The notes under the pieces are model-generated. The model was not told the DNA's origin. It worked only from the letters and a program-made list of their open reading frames with translations, and searched no databases. This document shows, one piece after another, positions 25,795-27,353 of a stretch of DNA of 27,353 bases (the first letter of the stretch is position 1; the number at the start of each line of letters is the position of its first letter). Both the position numbers and the translations under genes were made by a program. This DNA comes from JAIVHA01 sp965367295 (GTDB lineage Bacteria; Pseudomonadota; Gammaproteobacteria; DSM-19610): the NCBI GenBank assembly GCA_965367295.1, contig CBDUHN010000043.1, positions 1 through 27,353 of the forward strand, read 5' to 3'.

Positions 25795-26400
25795 TTACAG
25801 ACCCTGGATATAGGAAGCCACGGCTTCCATTTCAGCATCGGTCATTTTGGCAGCGATGTTCTGCATCATCTTGCCGGCATCGTTGGCGCGCTCACCCGAC
25901 TTGAATGCCTTCAGCTGGGTGACCAGGTACTTGGCATGCTGACTGCGAAGGGACGGGAAGTTGGCCGCCGGGTTGCCGGTACCGTTGGGACCGTGGCAGC
26001 CCATGCAGGCGGCGACACCGGTGCTCATGTTGCCACCCTGGTAGATCTGCTTGCCCTGTTCAACCAGGGCCGGATCGGCCTGGCCGGGTTTGATCTCCTG
26101 GCCGGCAAAATAGGCGGCCAGGTCCAGCATGTCCTGGTCGCTGAGCGGCGCGGCCATGGGAGCCATCATGGCGTTCTTGCGGTCGCCGTCCTTGAAGTTA
26201 TGCAGCTGCTTCACGAGGTAGTCGGGGTGCTGGCCGGCGAGGGAGGGCCAGTCCGGGTTCATGCTGTTGCCGTCGGCGCTGTGGCAGCCGGCACAGGTGG
26301 AGGACTTGGCCTTGCCGGCCGCGGAATCGCCCACGGCAAAGGACTGGCTGGTGGCGCCGATCATGGAAATAACTGCTGCAAAAACAAACCACTTCTTCAT
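25795..26400 (-). CDS. Di-heme cytochrome c4
   Basis: A 201-residue exported cytochrome. The signal peptide MKKWFVFAAVISMIGATSQSFA is cleaved near residue 22. Two cytochrome c domains follow, with heme sites CAGCH (36-40) and CMGCH (132-136). Axial Met candidates lie in NAMMAPMA (about 77-84) and KMMQNIA (about 177-183). Each half has the paired KQLHNFKDGDR / TQLKAFKSGER segment, the duplication typical of cytochrome c4. It carries electrons in the periplasm, usually to terminal oxidases. It is divergent from engB, as in pseudomonads (cc4), and next to the System II heme-attachment genes that would mature it. Confidence 0.95.
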   Translation of the reverse strand: MKKWFVFAAVISMIGATSQSFAVGDSAAGKAKSSTCAGCHSADGNSMNPDWPSLAGQHPDYLVKQLHNFKDGDRKNAMMAPMAAPLSDQDMLDLAAYFAGQEIKPGQADPALVEQGKQIYQGGNMSTGVAACMGCHGPNGTGNPAANFPSLRSQHAKYLVTQLKAFKSGERANDAGKMMQNIAAKMTDAEMEAVASYIQGL

Positions 26401-26442
26401 TGTAAGTCAGCTCCTGTCATTCAGAGGCAATAGGGAATTCGT

Positions 26443-26460
26443 CTGTCAGGGGCTGTCAGG
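26443..26460. promoter_or_regulatory. Tandem 8-bp repeat in the cc4/engB divergent promoter region
   Basis: CTGTCAGG occurs at 26443-26450 and again at 26453-26460, so the copies are exactly 10 bases (one helical turn) apart. A partial copy (CCTGTCA) lies near 26413. This could be a site for a regulator binding one face of the DNA upstream of cytochrome c4. Evidence is pattern only. Confidence 0.3.
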
Positions 26461-26610
26461 CCAGCGCGAACGCGGCCGTACCCCTGCGCATTTGCTAACC
26501 GCCCTGTTCGCCAGGTCGGGCGGCATCCGGCGGGAAGCCAGGGTGGACGCCGTAAAAAAGAGCCCAACTGTATACCAGACCGCGGGGTTGCCGGTCAACC
26601 GAAAAGGGAC

Positions 26611-27249
26611 ATGACAATGGCCGTCAAGACGGGGAAAATGCCTGCCATGACGAACCTTTACCAGCAAGCTCACTTTCTCACCAGTGCCCCCGATATCCGC
26701 TATGCCCCCCCCGATGAAGGGGGGGAAGTGGCCTTTGCCGGACGTTCCAATGCCGGCAAATCCAGTGCCCTGAACGTGATCACCAGCCAGAAATCGCTGG
26801 CGCGCACCAGCAAGACCCCGGGGCGCACCCAGCAGATCAACTTCTTTGCCCTCGATGACCAGCGGCGTCTGGTGGATCTGCCCGGCTATGGCTATGCCAA
26901 GGTGCCGGAACGGATGAAGCGCCAGTGGCAGGTGGCGCTGGGCGAATACCTGGAGGCGCGCCGTGCCCTGAAGGGGTTGATCCTGTTGATGGATGTGCGC
27001 CATCCGCTGACGGAGTTCGATGTGCAGATGCTGGGGTGGGCGGCCCGCGCCAATTTACCCACCCATGTACTGCTGACCAAGGCGGACAAATTCAAGCGCG
27101 GTGCGGCACAGGCCAGTCTGCTGCAGGTGCGCAAGGCGTTGCCGCAATGGCATCCGGCCGCCACCGTGCAGCTGTTTTCCGCACTGAAATATCAGGGTGT
27201 GGAGGAGGCGCGCAGCCAGCTGGACACCTGGTTGTTTCCGGAAGTGTAA
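26611..27249 (+). CDS. engB: Ribosome biogenesis GTP-binding protein EngB (YihA/YsxC)
   Basis: A 212-residue GTPase. G1 GRSNAGKSS at 44-52, a G2/switch I region TSKTPGRTQ at about 66-74, G3 DLPGYGYAKV at 89-98, G4 TKADK at 156-160 and G5 SALK at 190-193 are all present and canonical. EngB assists late assembly of the large ribosomal subunit and is usually essential. ATG 26611 has AAAAGGGAC just upstream; in-frame ATGs at 26617, 26638 and 26647 are alternatives, and the last (MTNLYQQAHF) matches the usual family start. It is divergent from cytochrome c4. Confidence 0.95.
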   Translation: MTMAVKTGKMPAMTNLYQQAHFLTSAPDIRYAPPDEGGEVAFAGRSNAGKSSALNVITSQKSLARTSKTPGRTQQINFFALDDQRRLVDLPGYGYAKVPERMKRQWQVALGEYLEARRALKGLILLMDVRHPLTEFDVQMLGWAARANLPTHVLLTKADKFKRGAAQASLLQVRKALPQWHPAATVQLFSALKYQGVEEARSQLDTWLFPEV

Positions 27250-27258
27250 AAACCCCTG

Positions 27259-27296
27259 CGGCTCCCGCCTGAATCAGCAGATTCGGGCAGGAGCCG
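27259..27296. repeat. Long REP-like hairpin after engB
   Basis: Two 17-base arms (27259-27275 and 27280-27296) pair with 15 Watson-Crick pairs, one G-U pair and one mismatch around an AGCA loop. Read leftward, the stem is followed by GCAGGGGTTTTT. It may act as a terminator for a transcript from the right or be a REP-type element; the engB transcript also ends about here. Confidence 0.55.
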
Positions 27297-27299
27297 GCC

Positions 27300-27340
27300 A
27301 AAAAAAACCCCGGGTTGCAAGGGGGGGAAGCACCGGGGTT
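27300..27340 (-). terminator. Rho-independent terminator for a minus-strand gene beyond the window
   Basis: Perfect arms AACCCCGG (27306-27313) and CCGGGGTT (27333-27340). Read leftward, the stem runs directly into TTTTTT. It therefore ends a leftward transcript whose gene lies outside the right edge and converges on engB. Confidence 0.65.
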
Positions 27341-27353
27341 AAAACACCCGGCT

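Overview
The window looks like chromosomal core DNA of a GC-rich gammaproteobacterium, probably a respiring member of the Chromatiales or a relative. The grounds are a System II (ResB/CcsB) cytochrome c assembly pair beside a di-heme cytochrome c4 and engB, a 2-oxoglutarate dehydrogenase operon, a dsbA / EEP-phosphatase / diguanylate-cyclase block of the kind known from pseudomonads, and high G+C at third codon positions. I see no tRNA, rRNA, insertion sequence, prophage or CRISPR array. The taxonomic placement is inference.

Left part (1-2.9 kb): a truncated secreted protein runs off the left edge on the minus strand. A DUF6502 protein follows, whose start codon sits inside a perfect 12+12 bp palindrome. 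It overlaps a DUF5666-type lipoprotein and is probably co-translated with it.

Middle-left (2.9-9.7 kb) is the most interesting block: a TetR regulator; a divergent DsbD/TauE-like membrane protein with an HCxxMC motif and a His-rich tail; a sigma-54 activator that has only AAA+ and Fis-type HTH domains; a TonB-dependent receptor carrying the Cys/Met and His-x-Met residues expected of an OprC/NosA-type copper receptor; and a TonB protein. A well-formed -24/-12 promoter lies 55 bp upstream of the receptor start. A weaker one lies before tonB. Related 16-bp sites lie upstream of both. I read this as a sigma-54-controlled copper (or other metal) acquisition module. The 0.8 kb between receptor and tonB has no convincing gene, but holds a terminator for the receptor, an odd long hairpin, and a terminator facing the other way that implies a short minus-strand transcript.

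Middle (9.7-16.0 kb): a minus-strand run dsbA > acetolactate synthase > EEP phosphatase > GGDEF protein (DgcP-like) > HD-GYP phosphodiesterase. It combines periplasmic disulfide formation with making and breaking c-di-GMP.

Right part (16.3-27.3 kb): odhA-odhB-lpdA on the plus strand encode the 2-oxoglutarate dehydrogenase complex. On the minus strand are a small SRPBCC-like protein, ccsB and resB (cytochrome c maturation), then cytochrome c4. engB is divergent from cytochrome c4. The right edge carries a REP-like hairpin and a terminator facing left, which implies a minus-strand gene just outside the window. The engB-cc4-dsbA-EEP-dgcP order known from Pseudomonas seems preserved here, but split by the odh, resB/ccsB and acetolactate synthase genes.
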